Assembly: GCA_958295985.1 (NCBI GenBank)
Contig: OY282432.1
Coordinates: 868,001 to 932,000 of the forward strand
Source: an uncultured Candidatus Binatia bacterium
GTDB lineage: Bacteria; Desulfobacterota; Binatia; UBA9968; JAJDTQ01
DNA: 64,000 bases
Reading direction: 5' to 3'
In this document: positions 1-7,532 of the stretch, piece after piece
Numbering within the stretch: position 1 is the first letter of the stretch
Layout: each line of letters starts with the position of its first letter
Translations under genes and position numbers: made by a program
The notes under the pieces: generated by a model
Seen by the model: the letters and a program-made list of their open reading frames with translations, nothing else
Told to the model about the DNA's origin: nothing
The model's database searches: none

Positions 1-1
1 G

Positions 2-571
2 GAGGGCGCCTGGCCGCCGGCGGTGGGCATGCTGCTGGAGGGTAGGACCCTGGGCGTCATCGGCCTGGGACGCATCGGCGCCAAGGTAGCCCGCATTGGA
101 CGGGCCTTCGACCTGGACATTCTGGCCACCGGCAAGACCCTCACCGACGAGCGGGCCGCGGAAGCGGGAGCGCGGCGGGTGTCCCTGGAGACGCTGCTCG
201 AAGAGTCGGACGTCGTCTCGGTGAACTGCCGGCTGAACGCCGAGACCACCGGGCTCATCAGCGCTCCCGAGCTCCGACGCATGAAGCCCGGCGCGCTGCT
301 CATCAACACCGCGCGCGGACCGATCATCTCCGAGGCAGCGCTCATCGAGTCCCTCCAGCGGGGGCATCCGGGCGGGGTCGGTCTCGACGTCTATGATGAA
401 GAGCCGTTGCCGCCGGAGCATCCCCTGCGCGGCCTCGACAACGTCGTGCTGGCTTCCCACCGGGGCTATGCGGTGGACCGGATCCTCCACCAGCGCTACC
501 AGAGCGCCTTCGCCAACGTCATCGGGTTCATCCGGGGGGCGCCGGTGAACGTCATCAATCCGGAAGCATAG
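2..571 (+). CDS. D-isomer-specific 2-hydroxyacid dehydrogenase, 5' end missing
   Basis: This is the C-terminal part (about 189 residues) of an NAD-dependent D-2-hydroxyacid dehydrogenase. The frame is already open at base 2, so the N-terminus lies left of the window, and the first ATG at 23 is internal. The Rossmann motif VIGLGRIGAKVARIG is followed by the family patterns LINTARGPIISEAAL (containing the catalytic Arg region) and GVGLDVYDEEPLP. The expected late His lies in VVLASHRGYA. The substrate cannot be told; phosphoglycerate, glyoxylate and hydroxypyruvate enzymes all look alike here. A two-subunit TPP decarboxylase lies on the opposite strand just downstream, so a 2-oxoacid or 2-hydroxyacid pathway is possible, but that is inference. 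Confidence 0.9.
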   Translation, partial: EGAWPPAVGMLLEGRTLGVIGLGRIGAKVARIGRAFDLDILATGKTLTDERAAEAGARRVSLETLLEESDVVSVNCRLNAETTGLISAPELRRMKPGALLINTARGPIISEAALIESLQRGHPGGVGLDVYDEEPLPPEHPLRGLDNVVLASHRGYAVDRILHQRYQSAFANVIGFIRGAPVNVINPEA

Positions 572-573
572 AG

Positions 574-678
574 CGTCATCCTGGACTTGATCCGGGACCC
601 AGGGGGGGCGGCGGGGCAGGATGCCGGTTTCGGCCACCCTACTCCCCGCCCGGATCCCGGGTCGAGCCCGGGATGACG
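574..678. repeat. REP-like inverted repeat pair
   Basis: Two related copies of about 27 bases face each other between convergent genes. The left copy (574-601) begins GTCATCCTGGACTTGATCC. The right copy (651-678), read on the minus strand, begins CGTCATCCCGGGCTCGACCC. Intergenic palindromes beginning GTCATCC are common in proteobacterial genomes. The pair could also act as a bidirectional terminator. Confidence 0.6.
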
Positions 679-703
679 GGGAGCGAGGCAACACCGGGGC
701 CGC

Positions 704-1270
704 TTACGACTCCGCCAGCGCCTTGCGGAAACGATCCCGGTAGTCGGGGCTGTACAGGCGGGGAAAGTTTTCCGGGTAGTCCTCTCCCGGCTCCACCTTG
801 AGGTCCACCATGATGGGGCCGTCCTCCTTGAGAATCATGTCGAGGTTCCGGTCCCAGTCATCCAGACTGTCGAAGGTGTAGGTATTGGCATAGCCGGCTT
901 CGCGGGCGAGGCCGGTGAAGGTGAAGTCGCGGTGGCGCGGGATGGGGACGGCGCCGTTGGTCTCGTAGGTGCCGTTCTCGCATACGCAGTGTACGAAGTT
1001 CCTGGGCGAGGCGTTGGCGATGGTGACGATGCTGCCCAGGTTCATGAGCAGGCTGCCGTCGCCGTCCAGCACCACCACCCGTTTGTCGGGCCGGCCCAGG
1101 GCCAGGCCGAGGGCGTGGGACGAGCCCTGTCCCATGGCGCCGGTAAAGGTGTAGTTGAGGTCACTGGGCGCGATGTGAATCCATTCCTGGGCCGCCTTGT
1201 ACACGGCCACCACGATCTCGTCGGTGCGGTGGCGCGCCAGGACCTTGAGGCATTGGTCTCGTTTCATCAT
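704..1270 (-). CDS. TPP-dependent decarboxylase, beta (PP-domain) subunit, sulfo-/phosphonopyruvate decarboxylase type
   Basis: This 188-residue protein is the thiamine-diphosphate pyrophosphate domain of a split decarboxylase. The TPP/Mg motif is seen as VVVLDGDGSLLMNLG followed about 25 residues later by CENGTYETNG. Family architecture (ComE-like sulfopyruvate decarboxylase beta, or phosphonopyruvate decarboxylase C-half) predicts nonoxidative decarboxylation of a 3-substituted pyruvate. The partner subunit is upstream, and its TGA stop overlaps this ATG by one base (TGATG), so the two are translationally coupled. A second ATG follows immediately at 1267. Longer upstream readings of this frame lie inside the partner gene and are not real. 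The exact substrate is unknown. Confidence 0.85.
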   Translation of the reverse strand: MMKRDQCLKVLARHRTDEIVVAVYKAAQEWIHIAPSDLNYTFTGAMGQGSSHALGLALGRPDKRVVVLDGDGSLLMNLGSIVTIANASPRNFVHCVCENGTYETNGAVPIPRHRDFTFTGLAREAGYANTYTFDSLDDWDRNLDMILKEDGPIMVDLKVEPGEDYPENFPRLYSPDYRDRFRKALAES

Positions 1271-1791
1271 CAGACAGGCTCCCGTCCGATCAACATGGCC
1301 ACCGGTCTCAACTCCGCATAGGCCGCTTCCACCGTGGGTACCACCTTGTCCTCCGTGCCGGGCGCTTCGATGAGATGGTGTTCCACCTGCATGGCGTCCA
1401 GTATCGGCTCGACGATGCGCAGCCCGTAGCGTTTGGACTGCGTGGGCGGGACTCCAGGCTCCTTTTGGAGCATCCCCACCATCATGCACACCGGGTTCTT
1501 CCCCTGCATGGCCACGCCGCGGACCGCGTTGATGGAGTCCAGCAGGCCCGTGTACTGCATGAGGAGCAGCGCCCGGTGCCCGGCGGCATAGAGCCCGCTG
1601 CAGATGGACACCCCTTCGTCCTCCTTGCACACCTGCACCACCTGGAACTCGGGATCGTCGATCATCGTCTTTAGCAGGTGCTCGCTGGTGGTGCGGTCCG
1701 GCAACGCCACGATGAACCGGATGCCGGCGCGTTTGATCTCCCGGATGAGGTTCCGGGCCTTGAGCCTGTCGGCGTCTTCGTCTCCGGCCAC
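1270..1791 (-). CDS. TPP-dependent decarboxylase, alpha (Pyr-domain) subunit
   Basis: This 173-residue pyrimidine-binding domain pairs with the downstream beta subunit. The stretch VCKEDEGVSICSGLYAAG carries the Glu expected to activate TPP, and the rest follows the ComD-like fold (LPDRTTSEHLLK, VGMLQKEPGVPP). The GTG start at 1791 is chosen because GGAAGGAG lies six bases upstream and because the family begins here; the open frame extends further to 1896 without a better start. Split alpha/beta enzymes of this type act on sulfopyruvate (coenzyme M or sulfonate metabolism) or phosphonopyruvate; the sequence does not decide which. Confidence 0.83.
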   Translation of the reverse strand: MAGDEDADRLKARNLIREIKRAGIRFIVALPDRTTSEHLLKTMIDDPEFQVVQVCKEDEGVSICSGLYAAGHRALLLMQYTGLLDSINAVRGVAMQGKNPVCMMVGMLQKEPGVPPTQSKRYGLRIVEPILDAMQVEHHLIEAPGTEDKVVPTVEAAYAELRPVAMLIGREPV

Positions 1792-2260
1792 GCTTCGCTC
1801 CTTCCGTCGTTTACAGGGCCCTGCAACGGCCCCCGTTCCCTGCCTCTCGCCATCGGTCCCGAGCGTAGCGACGCGGAGTCGAAGGACGGACGCCAATGCC
1901 GACCTCTATACTATGGGGCGTCCTTCGGGGAAAGACTTGACTTGAACGTGCGGAAACTCCGCCGGCGCATCCGGTCCCAGCTCGCACCGGCGCAAGGCGC
2001 CTTCGTACAGGCGGACGGTGTGCCCGAGCTCGCGAGCGACCGGCAAGACATCCCTGAGGCAATCCGTACCGGGCCCGGCGCTGGTCGAACTCCAGAACGC
2101 GGGTCGAACTCCAGAATGAACCCCGGGCTTGCTATATGGTAGTGGCTTGGTAGTTGCCGGATTCCCGCTTTCGCGGTGTGCACCGGCCTGACCGTCGCCG
2201 GCATCGCGGGCTTGGACCGGCCTCCGGCGACGGATGAACCCAACCATACCGGGAGCTTGA
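1792..2260. other. Intergenic stretch without a recognised gene; short direct repeat
   Basis: No recognisable gene lies in this stretch between divergently transcribed genes. The 15-mer GGTCGAACTCCAGAA occurs twice with a 19-base period (2083-2097 and 2102-2116). A minus-strand open frame ending at 1906 encodes about 60 plausible residues but has no start or match that I recognise. Confidence 0.4.
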
Positions 2261-2824
2261 ATGAAACGGATATGTGTCTTTTCGGGGTCCAGCCGGGGCG
2301 TGTTGGACGAATACGCGCGGACGGCGGCGTCACTAGGCCGCGAGTTGGCGCGACGAGGCGTCGGGGTGGTCTACGGCGGCGCCTCCATCGGCCTGATGGG
2401 ATGCGTGGCCGACGCGGCCCTCGAGGAGGGCGGCGAGGTGATCGGCATCATCCCGGAGGCCCTGATGAGGGACGAGGTGGTGCACAGGGGTCTGACCGAC
2501 CTCAAGGTGGTGGGGTCCATGCACGAGCGCAAGGCTCTGATGGCCGGGCTGTCGGACGGGTTCATCGCGCTTCCGGGCGGCTACGGCACGCTGGAGGAGC
2601 TTGCGGAGATGATTACCTGGCTGCAACTCCGGATCCACGCCAAGCCCTGCGGCGTTCTGAACGTCCGGGACTACTACGGTTACCTGATCCGTTTCCTCGA
2701 TCACGCGGTGACGCAGGGATTCCTCAAGCAGAAGCACCGGGACAAGCTGCTCATCGCCGATACGGTGGATGATATGCTGGGCGCTCTGGCGAGCGTCCTG
2801 CAACCGCGACTGCCGCCACGGTGA
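2261..2824 (+). CDS. LOG family protein (TIGR00730, nucleoside-5'-monophosphate phosphoribohydrolase)
   Basis: This 187-residue Rossmann-type protein has both LOG signatures: VVYGGASIGLMG (about residues 37-48) and the phosphate-binding ALPGGYGTLEELAE (about 103-116). LOG enzymes release a base from a nucleoside 5'-monophosphate; plant-associated members activate cytokinins, while in most bacteria the role is housekeeping or unclear. The length is typical. The ATG at 2261 starts directly on the conserved MKRICVFSGSS. The last 74 bases overlap the end of the convergent lnt gene. Confidence 0.93.
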   Translation: MKRICVFSGSSRGVLDEYARTAASLGRELARRGVGVVYGGASIGLMGCVADAALEEGGEVIGIIPEALMRDEVVHRGLTDLKVVGSMHERKALMAGLSDGFIALPGGYGTLEELAEMITWLQLRIHAKPCGVLNVRDYYGYLIRFLDHAVTQGFLKQKHRDKLLIADTVDDMLGALASVLQPRLPPR

Positions 2825-4292
2825 TCAGCGTCATGACCCAGGCGAACCAGTCGCCGTAGCGTACGTACACCGTTTCCAGCTCCATCAAGGGAACTGTGGC
2901 CGTCAGCACTCCCTCCGTGAACAGCGGCAGCGCCGCGGACATGCGGCCCGCGGGATCGACCACCGTGGTCACCCCGGTGTTGGTGGCGCGTACCATCGCC
3001 CGCCGGGTCTCGATGGCGCGCCATCGGGCCAGCCGCGCATGCTGCCAGGGCGCCACGGTGCGGCCGTACCAGGCATCGTTGGTCAGGTTGACCAACAGGT
3101 TGGCGCGCTCGTTCCGGACGAAGCGGCGCGACAACGCCGGCATCAGATCCTCGTAACAGATGAGCGGCGCCACCCGCGCGCCTTGCGGCAAGACGAAGGC
3201 GCTCTCGATCTCGCCGGGTGTGAAGCCGGCACCGATGGGAGGCATGCCCGGCAATCCGCCGATGAGCCAAGCCAGGGGTATGTACTCGCCGAACGCCAGG
3301 AGCACCCGCTTGTGGTAGCGGCCCAGCACCGCGCCGGAGGGATCCACCGCGATGGCGCTGTTGTATTTGCGGTAGCGGTTACCGGGTTGCCGCCGGTAGC
3401 TGACGGCGCCGACGATCACGTGGGGATGGCGCGCCGGAAGCAGTTCCCGGGGAATCCGCCCGGCCTTGTCCGGCAGCCACTTCTCCACCGCGGACTCGGG
3501 CCAGATGACCAGGTCCGCATCGCCGCTTCTCGCGGAGAGGTCCTTGTAGGTTTGTAGGTTGGTTTTCAGAAACGCGGTCTTGCCCTTCCGTTCGATGGCG
3601 ATGTTCCCTTGTATGACGGCGACGGCGAGCTTTTCGGCCGCCTCCATCGCGGCGTTGACTTGCACCGTCCGCACCTGTCCATACGCCACGGCAGCGGCAA
3701 GGAGGGCGCACGCGGCCCCCACGGCCCACGCCGCCGACCGCATCGTTCCCTGACCCCGGCGGGCGCACAGGACCTTGTAAAGGGCGGCGCCGCACCAAAG
3801 GAGTACGAAGGTGGTGCCGTAGTGGCCCACCAGGTCCGCGGACTGGTTCAAGGAAGTGAACTGGGTCTGGCCGGTGGCGAGATACCAGGGGAAGAGGCTG
3901 GGGAACCAGAACTCCACGACGACCCAGAACGCCGGAGGAAAGAGCCCTAGAGGACCCACCCCGCACAGGCGCACCAAACCCGCGAACGCGACGAACGGTA
4001 TCGCCGAATAGAGCACGAACAGGATGAACCCCACCGCGGCCAGGGCATAGTTGACCCCGCCGAACACGTGGATGGTGTAGACCAGCCAGTGAAAACCCAG
4101 GGCGACGGTGACCATCCCCGTGAGCGCCCCTGCCCAAAGGGCCTGCCGCCAATCGCGGGCTCGCTCCAGCGCCATCAGAAACGGGACGAGAGCAAACCAG
4201 GTCAGAGGAAAGAGGATCGGCCAGAGGAAAGGGGAGGCAATGAGCGCGGCACTGAGGAACGACAACGGGTATAGCGACCTGAACCCAGCCAT
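2751..4292 (-). CDS. lnt: Apolipoprotein N-acyltransferase
   Basis: The 513-residue inner-membrane enzyme transfers the third acyl chain onto the N-terminal cysteine of lipoproteins. An N-terminal block of hydrophobic helices (from MAGFRSLYPLSFLSAAL) is followed by a periplasmic nitrilase-like domain. The Glu-Lys-Cys triad is visible in VIWPESAVE, YHKRVLLAFGEYIPL and PLICYEDLMP, and the late motif LVNLTNDAWYG is present. A final hydrophobic helix closes the protein. The ATG at 4292 gives the family length; the frame extends to 4493 but that extension is low-complexity and polar. Its 3' end overlaps the LOG gene on the other strand. Confidence 0.95.
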   Translation of the reverse strand: MAGFRSLYPLSFLSAALIASPFLWPILFPLTWFALVPFLMALERARDWRQALWAGALTGMVTVALGFHWLVYTIHVFGGVNYALAAVGFILFVLYSAIPFVAFAGLVRLCGVGPLGLFPPAFWVVVEFWFPSLFPWYLATGQTQFTSLNQSADLVGHYGTTFVLLWCGAALYKVLCARRGQGTMRSAAWAVGAACALLAAAVAYGQVRTVQVNAAMEAAEKLAVAVIQGNIAIERKGKTAFLKTNLQTYKDLSARSGDADLVIWPESAVEKWLPDKAGRIPRELLPARHPHVIVGAVSYRRQPGNRYRKYNSAIAVDPSGAVLGRYHKRVLLAFGEYIPLAWLIGGLPGMPPIGAGFTPGEIESAFVLPQGARVAPLICYEDLMPALSRRFVRNERANLLVNLTNDAWYGRTVAPWQHARLARWRAIETRRAMVRATNTGVTTVVDPAGRMSAALPLFTEGVLTATVPLMELETVYVRYGDWFAWVMTLITVAAVAVAGRSPERPAYHPPYRR

Positions 4293-4533
4293 GAGGCCGG
4301 AAGTGTACGTCCGCCGGGAGCGGGCGTCAACGCCGGCCGATGTTGGGAGTATCCCGCTCAAAACTGCGACACTCCCAGCCCATTGACGGCACTTCCAACC
4401 CATTGACAGGGGAATCGGCGAACGATTATTGTGGGGCTCGGCCGATTGCCGTAGCCGGCATGACACGCTCGATTCATCGTCAGACCGTTGCAAGAAAAGG
4501 TTATCCCGAAATCATCGGAAAGGGGGAGAGAAA

Positions 4534-5565
4534 ATGGGTCAAGCATTCATAGATGCCGATGGGCACATCATGGAGCGCGAGAACGAGATCAACGATTACG
4601 TGGAAGAGAGGTACCTGGGCCGGGGCAAACTGAGCTTCCGCCAGATGCTGCCGAGTCTGGACAAGTTCCACACTCCGAGGAGCCGCCACATCGAACCGGA
4701 GGGGATCTTCGACGCCTCCGTGGGACCCGAGCGCTGGCTCGAGTTCCTCGAGAAGACCGGGATCGAGTGCTCGGTGCTCTATCCCACGGCCGGCCTTTCC
4801 TACGGCCAGGTGCACTTTCCCGAATGGGCGGCGGCCTACGCCCAGGCGTACAACGACTGGCTGTCCGAGAAGTACCTGAAGGTAAGCGACCGTCTCAAAG
4901 GGGTTGCGCTCATCCCGGTACAGGACGTGCCGGCCGCGGTCGCGGAGCTGCGCCGGGCGGTCAAGGACCTGGGCATGGTCTGCGCCATGCTGCCGTCCAA
5001 CGGGCTGGATCGACACTACGGCTCCGACCAGTTCTGGCCGCTCTACGAAGAGGCTGAAAAGCTCGATTGCGCCCTGGCCGTCCACGGCGGTTGCTACGGC
5101 GATCTGGGCTTCAACTCGTTCAAGGTCTTTCCGGCGACGCGGGCGTTGGGCATGCCGTTTCCGCTGGCCATCCACATGACCGGGATGATGTCGGAAGGCG
5201 TCTTCGACCGGTTCCCCGATCTGCGGGTGGGCTTTCTCGAGGGCGGGACCTCCTGGATTCCGCTGGTGCTCGACCGGCTGAACCGCGAGGTGGAGTACGG
5301 CGGCCTGCAGCTCAAACGGGAGCCCCTCGACTATTTCCGCGGCGGACGGGTCTTCATCGGATGCGAGGGCAACGAGGACGTGCTGGTCTACTGTGTCAAC
5401 CGGGTCGGGCACGAGGTGTTCATGTTCTGCTCCGACTTCCCGCACGAGATCACCATGGACAACTGCATGGAGGAGATCGACGAGATCCGTGATCGGGGAG
5501 AGCTCACGGACGAGCAGAAACAGGCGATCCTCGGGGACAACGCGAGGAACTTCTACAAGCTCTGA
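4534..5565 (+). CDS. Amidohydrolase-2 family metal-dependent hydrolase
   Basis: This 343-residue TIM-barrel hydrolase or decarboxylase belongs to the amidohydrolase_2 group. The metal-site pattern appears as FIDADGHIMERE at the N-terminus, AVHGGCYGDLG in the middle and MFCSDFPHEITMD near the end. The start at 4534 has GGAAAGGGGGAGAG just upstream; the longer frame from 4429 lacks this. A paralogue of the same length lies at 41924, inside a metal-transport cluster. The substrate is unknown; family members hydrolyse or decarboxylate aromatic acids and lactones. Confidence 0.88.
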   Translation: MGQAFIDADGHIMERENEINDYVEERYLGRGKLSFRQMLPSLDKFHTPRSRHIEPEGIFDASVGPERWLEFLEKTGIECSVLYPTAGLSYGQVHFPEWAAAYAQAYNDWLSEKYLKVSDRLKGVALIPVQDVPAAVAELRRAVKDLGMVCAMLPSNGLDRHYGSDQFWPLYEEAEKLDCALAVHGGCYGDLGFNSFKVFPATRALGMPFPLAIHMTGMMSEGVFDRFPDLRVGFLEGGTSWIPLVLDRLNREVEYGGLQLKREPLDYFRGGRVFIGCEGNEDVLVYCVNRVGHEVFMFCSDFPHEITMDNCMEEIDEIRDRGELTDEQKQAILGDNARNFYKL

Positions 5566-5625
5566 GCCGGGGCCGCGACACTTTCCCGGGTCCGGGGTAC
5601 GGCTGAGGGGGGTTGACTTCGACGC

Positions 5626-5654
5626 TTGACGCCTGGGGACCGAAGGGTTAATAT
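5626..5654 (+). promoter_or_regulatory. Sigma-70-type promoter for the RRM gene
   Basis: TTGACG at 5626-5631 and TAATAT at 5649-5654 are separated by exactly 17 bases. Transcription would start near 5661, giving an untranslated leader of about 155 bases before the RRM start at 5817. Long leaders are common on cold-regulated RNA-binding protein mRNAs. Confidence 0.7.
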
Positions 5655-5816
5655 GGATGGGTCCCATGGGGACAGACTATCATCAGTCTCACCTTGCAAA
5701 GCCTACTCGAAGGACCGACCGACCGGATCGTGGTTCAGAAGAAAATCTTGCCATGTTCGACTCCCTTTGAAGTTAGCGCACAGGGTGTACGGCCATAACG
5801 TTCAGAAGGAGAGAAC

Positions 5817-6092
5817 ATGGAAGGCAGAAAACTCTACGTTGGCGGGTTGCCATACTCGACGACGGACATGCAGCTTGAGGAAGTTTTTTCGGCCCACGGC
5901 GCCGTTGAATCCGCTCAGGTAATCATCGACAAGTTCACGGGCCGCTCGCGGGGCTTCGGCTTCGTGGAGATGGGCACTTCGCAAGCGGCCGAGGCCGCGG
6001 TCAACGCCCTCAACGAGACCCAGCTCGAAGGACGCACCATCACCGTGAACGAGGCCCGGCCCCAGCGCCGGGATTTCGGAGGCCGTCGCTAG
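5817..6092 (+). CDS. RNA-binding protein, single RRM domain
   Basis: This 91-residue protein is almost entirely one RNA recognition motif. RNP-2 is LYVGGL (residues 5-10) and RNP-1 is RGFGFVEM (about 43-50), each with the aromatic residues that stack on RNA. The tail is short and Arg-rich (EARPQRRDFGGRR) with no long glycine repeat. The ATG is preceded by AGAAGGAGAGAAC, a strong ribosome binding site. Such small bacterial RRM proteins are usually cold-induced and act on RNA structure. It is monocistronic with its own promoter. Confidence 0.95.
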   Translation: MEGRKLYVGGLPYSTTDMQLEEVFSAHGAVESAQVIIDKFTGRSRGFGFVEMGTSQAAEAAVNALNETQLEGRTITVNEARPQRRDFGGRR

Positions 6093-6386
6093 CCGGCCGC
6101 GGGCGCAACTCATCCCGGCATAACGGGGCGCAGGGTCGGTCGCCCTCCGTAATCCGCGAGTCGTGGGGCGTGCGCGCCTCACGACTCGACTTCACCTCAT
6201 ACTTCACCCCTTCATAGTCACCCCCTCACGGTCACCCCCTCACGGCGCGAACGTTTTCACGCCGTATCCTCGCACTCGCACCAGACACAGGGCTCGTTGC
6301 GATTTGCCTCATTGCCATTTCCGCACGAATCGGGCATGTAGGCCGTGAGCCGGCATACGCGACCCGAGAGCGAAAGGAGAGTCGAG

Positions 6387-7508
6387 ATGGCGACAGGCAA
6401 CGGATTCGGCACGGCCAGCAAGATCAGGCAGGTGGCCCGCATGGACCTGCCCGGCGGCGGCAAGATCGAGGTGGACAAGGGTTTCGCCTACGTGGGGCAC
6501 ATGGACCCGCCCCACGGCACTTCCATCATCGACGTGCGCGACCCCAGCAATCCCAAGCTCGCGGCTCGGCTCGACGTGCCACCGGGGATCCACTCGCACA
6601 AGGCCGCGGTGCGCGACGGCGTCATGATCGTCAACCACGAGCGCTACGAGAACAACGACGACGCCCAGGGAGGCCTCAAGGTGTTCGACGTCTCGGAGCC
6701 GTCCAACCCCCGGGAGGTGTCGTTCTTCAAGGCCGCGGCCAAAGGCGTCCATCGCTTCACCTTCGACGGACGCTATGCCTACTTCTCGCCCGTGATGGAA
6801 GGATACGTGGGCAACATCGCCATGATCCTGGACCTGGCGGACCCCGCCAGCCCGCGGGAGGTGGGCCGCTGGTGGATGCCGGGGCAGTGGGTCGGCGGCG
6901 GCGAGGAGCCGACCTGGCCGGGCACCCTGCACCGCTGCCATCACCCCATCCGTCGGGGCGACCGCCTCTACGTGAGCTACTGGCACGGCGGCTTCGTGAT
7001 CCTGGACATCTCCGACATGAGCCGGCCTCGGCTCGTAAGCCATCTCGACTGGAGCCCGCCCTACCCGTCGCCCACGCATACCACCCTGCCCATGCCCGAG
7101 AAGCTCATGGACCGGGACATCCTGGTGGTGACCGACGAGGAAGCCCAGAAGGCGGCGCCCCTGCCCTATGCCTTCATGTGGGTCGTGGACATCACGGACG
7201 AAACCCGTCCCGTGCCCATCTCGACGTTCATGCCGCCTGCCAACGGCGAGCCCACGGATCGCTACGGCGCGCATCAGCCCGCGGAACAGGTCTACGGCAA
7301 AGTCCTCTACGTCACCTGGTTCAGCGGCGGCCTGCGCGCGGTGGACGTGTCCAATCCGTATCAGCCCGAAGAGGTGGGCTACTACGTGCCCGAGCCCGGC
7401 AAGGGGCAGAGCACCGTGCAGAGCAACGACGTCTACCACGACGAGAACGGGCTCCTGTACCTCATCGACCGGCTCGATGGGTTGGAGATCCTCGAGCCCC
7501 AGGTATAG
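6387..7508 (+). CDS. LVIVD-repeat beta-propeller protein
   Basis: This 373-residue protein consists of about six beta-propeller blades. Each ends in an LVIVD-type motif: SIIDVRDPSNPKLAARL, LKVFDVSEPSNPREVSFF, ILDLADPASPREVGRW, VILDISDMSRPRLVSHL, WVVDITDETRPVPISTF and LRAVDVSNPYQPEEVGYY. No signal peptide is visible, so it is probably cytoplasmic. The start at 6387 has AAAGGAGAGTC upstream and is preferred over an in-frame ATG at 6345. The gene lies 24 bases before a CoA-transferase and is probably cotranscribed. Family function is not established; a scaffold or lactonase-like role is possible. Confidence 0.85.
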   Translation: MATGNGFGTASKIRQVARMDLPGGGKIEVDKGFAYVGHMDPPHGTSIIDVRDPSNPKLAARLDVPPGIHSHKAAVRDGVMIVNHERYENNDDAQGGLKVFDVSEPSNPREVSFFKAAAKGVHRFTFDGRYAYFSPVMEGYVGNIAMILDLADPASPREVGRWWMPGQWVGGGEEPTWPGTLHRCHHPIRRGDRLYVSYWHGGFVILDISDMSRPRLVSHLDWSPPYPSPTHTTLPMPEKLMDRDILVVTDEEAQKAAPLPYAFMWVVDITDETRPVPISTFMPPANGEPTDRYGAHQPAEQVYGKVLYVTWFSGGLRAVDVSNPYQPEEVGYYVPEPGKGQSTVQSNDVYHDENGLLYLIDRLDGLEILEPQV

Positions 7509-7532
7509 CCCGAGGGGCCGAGGCGTCACTGC

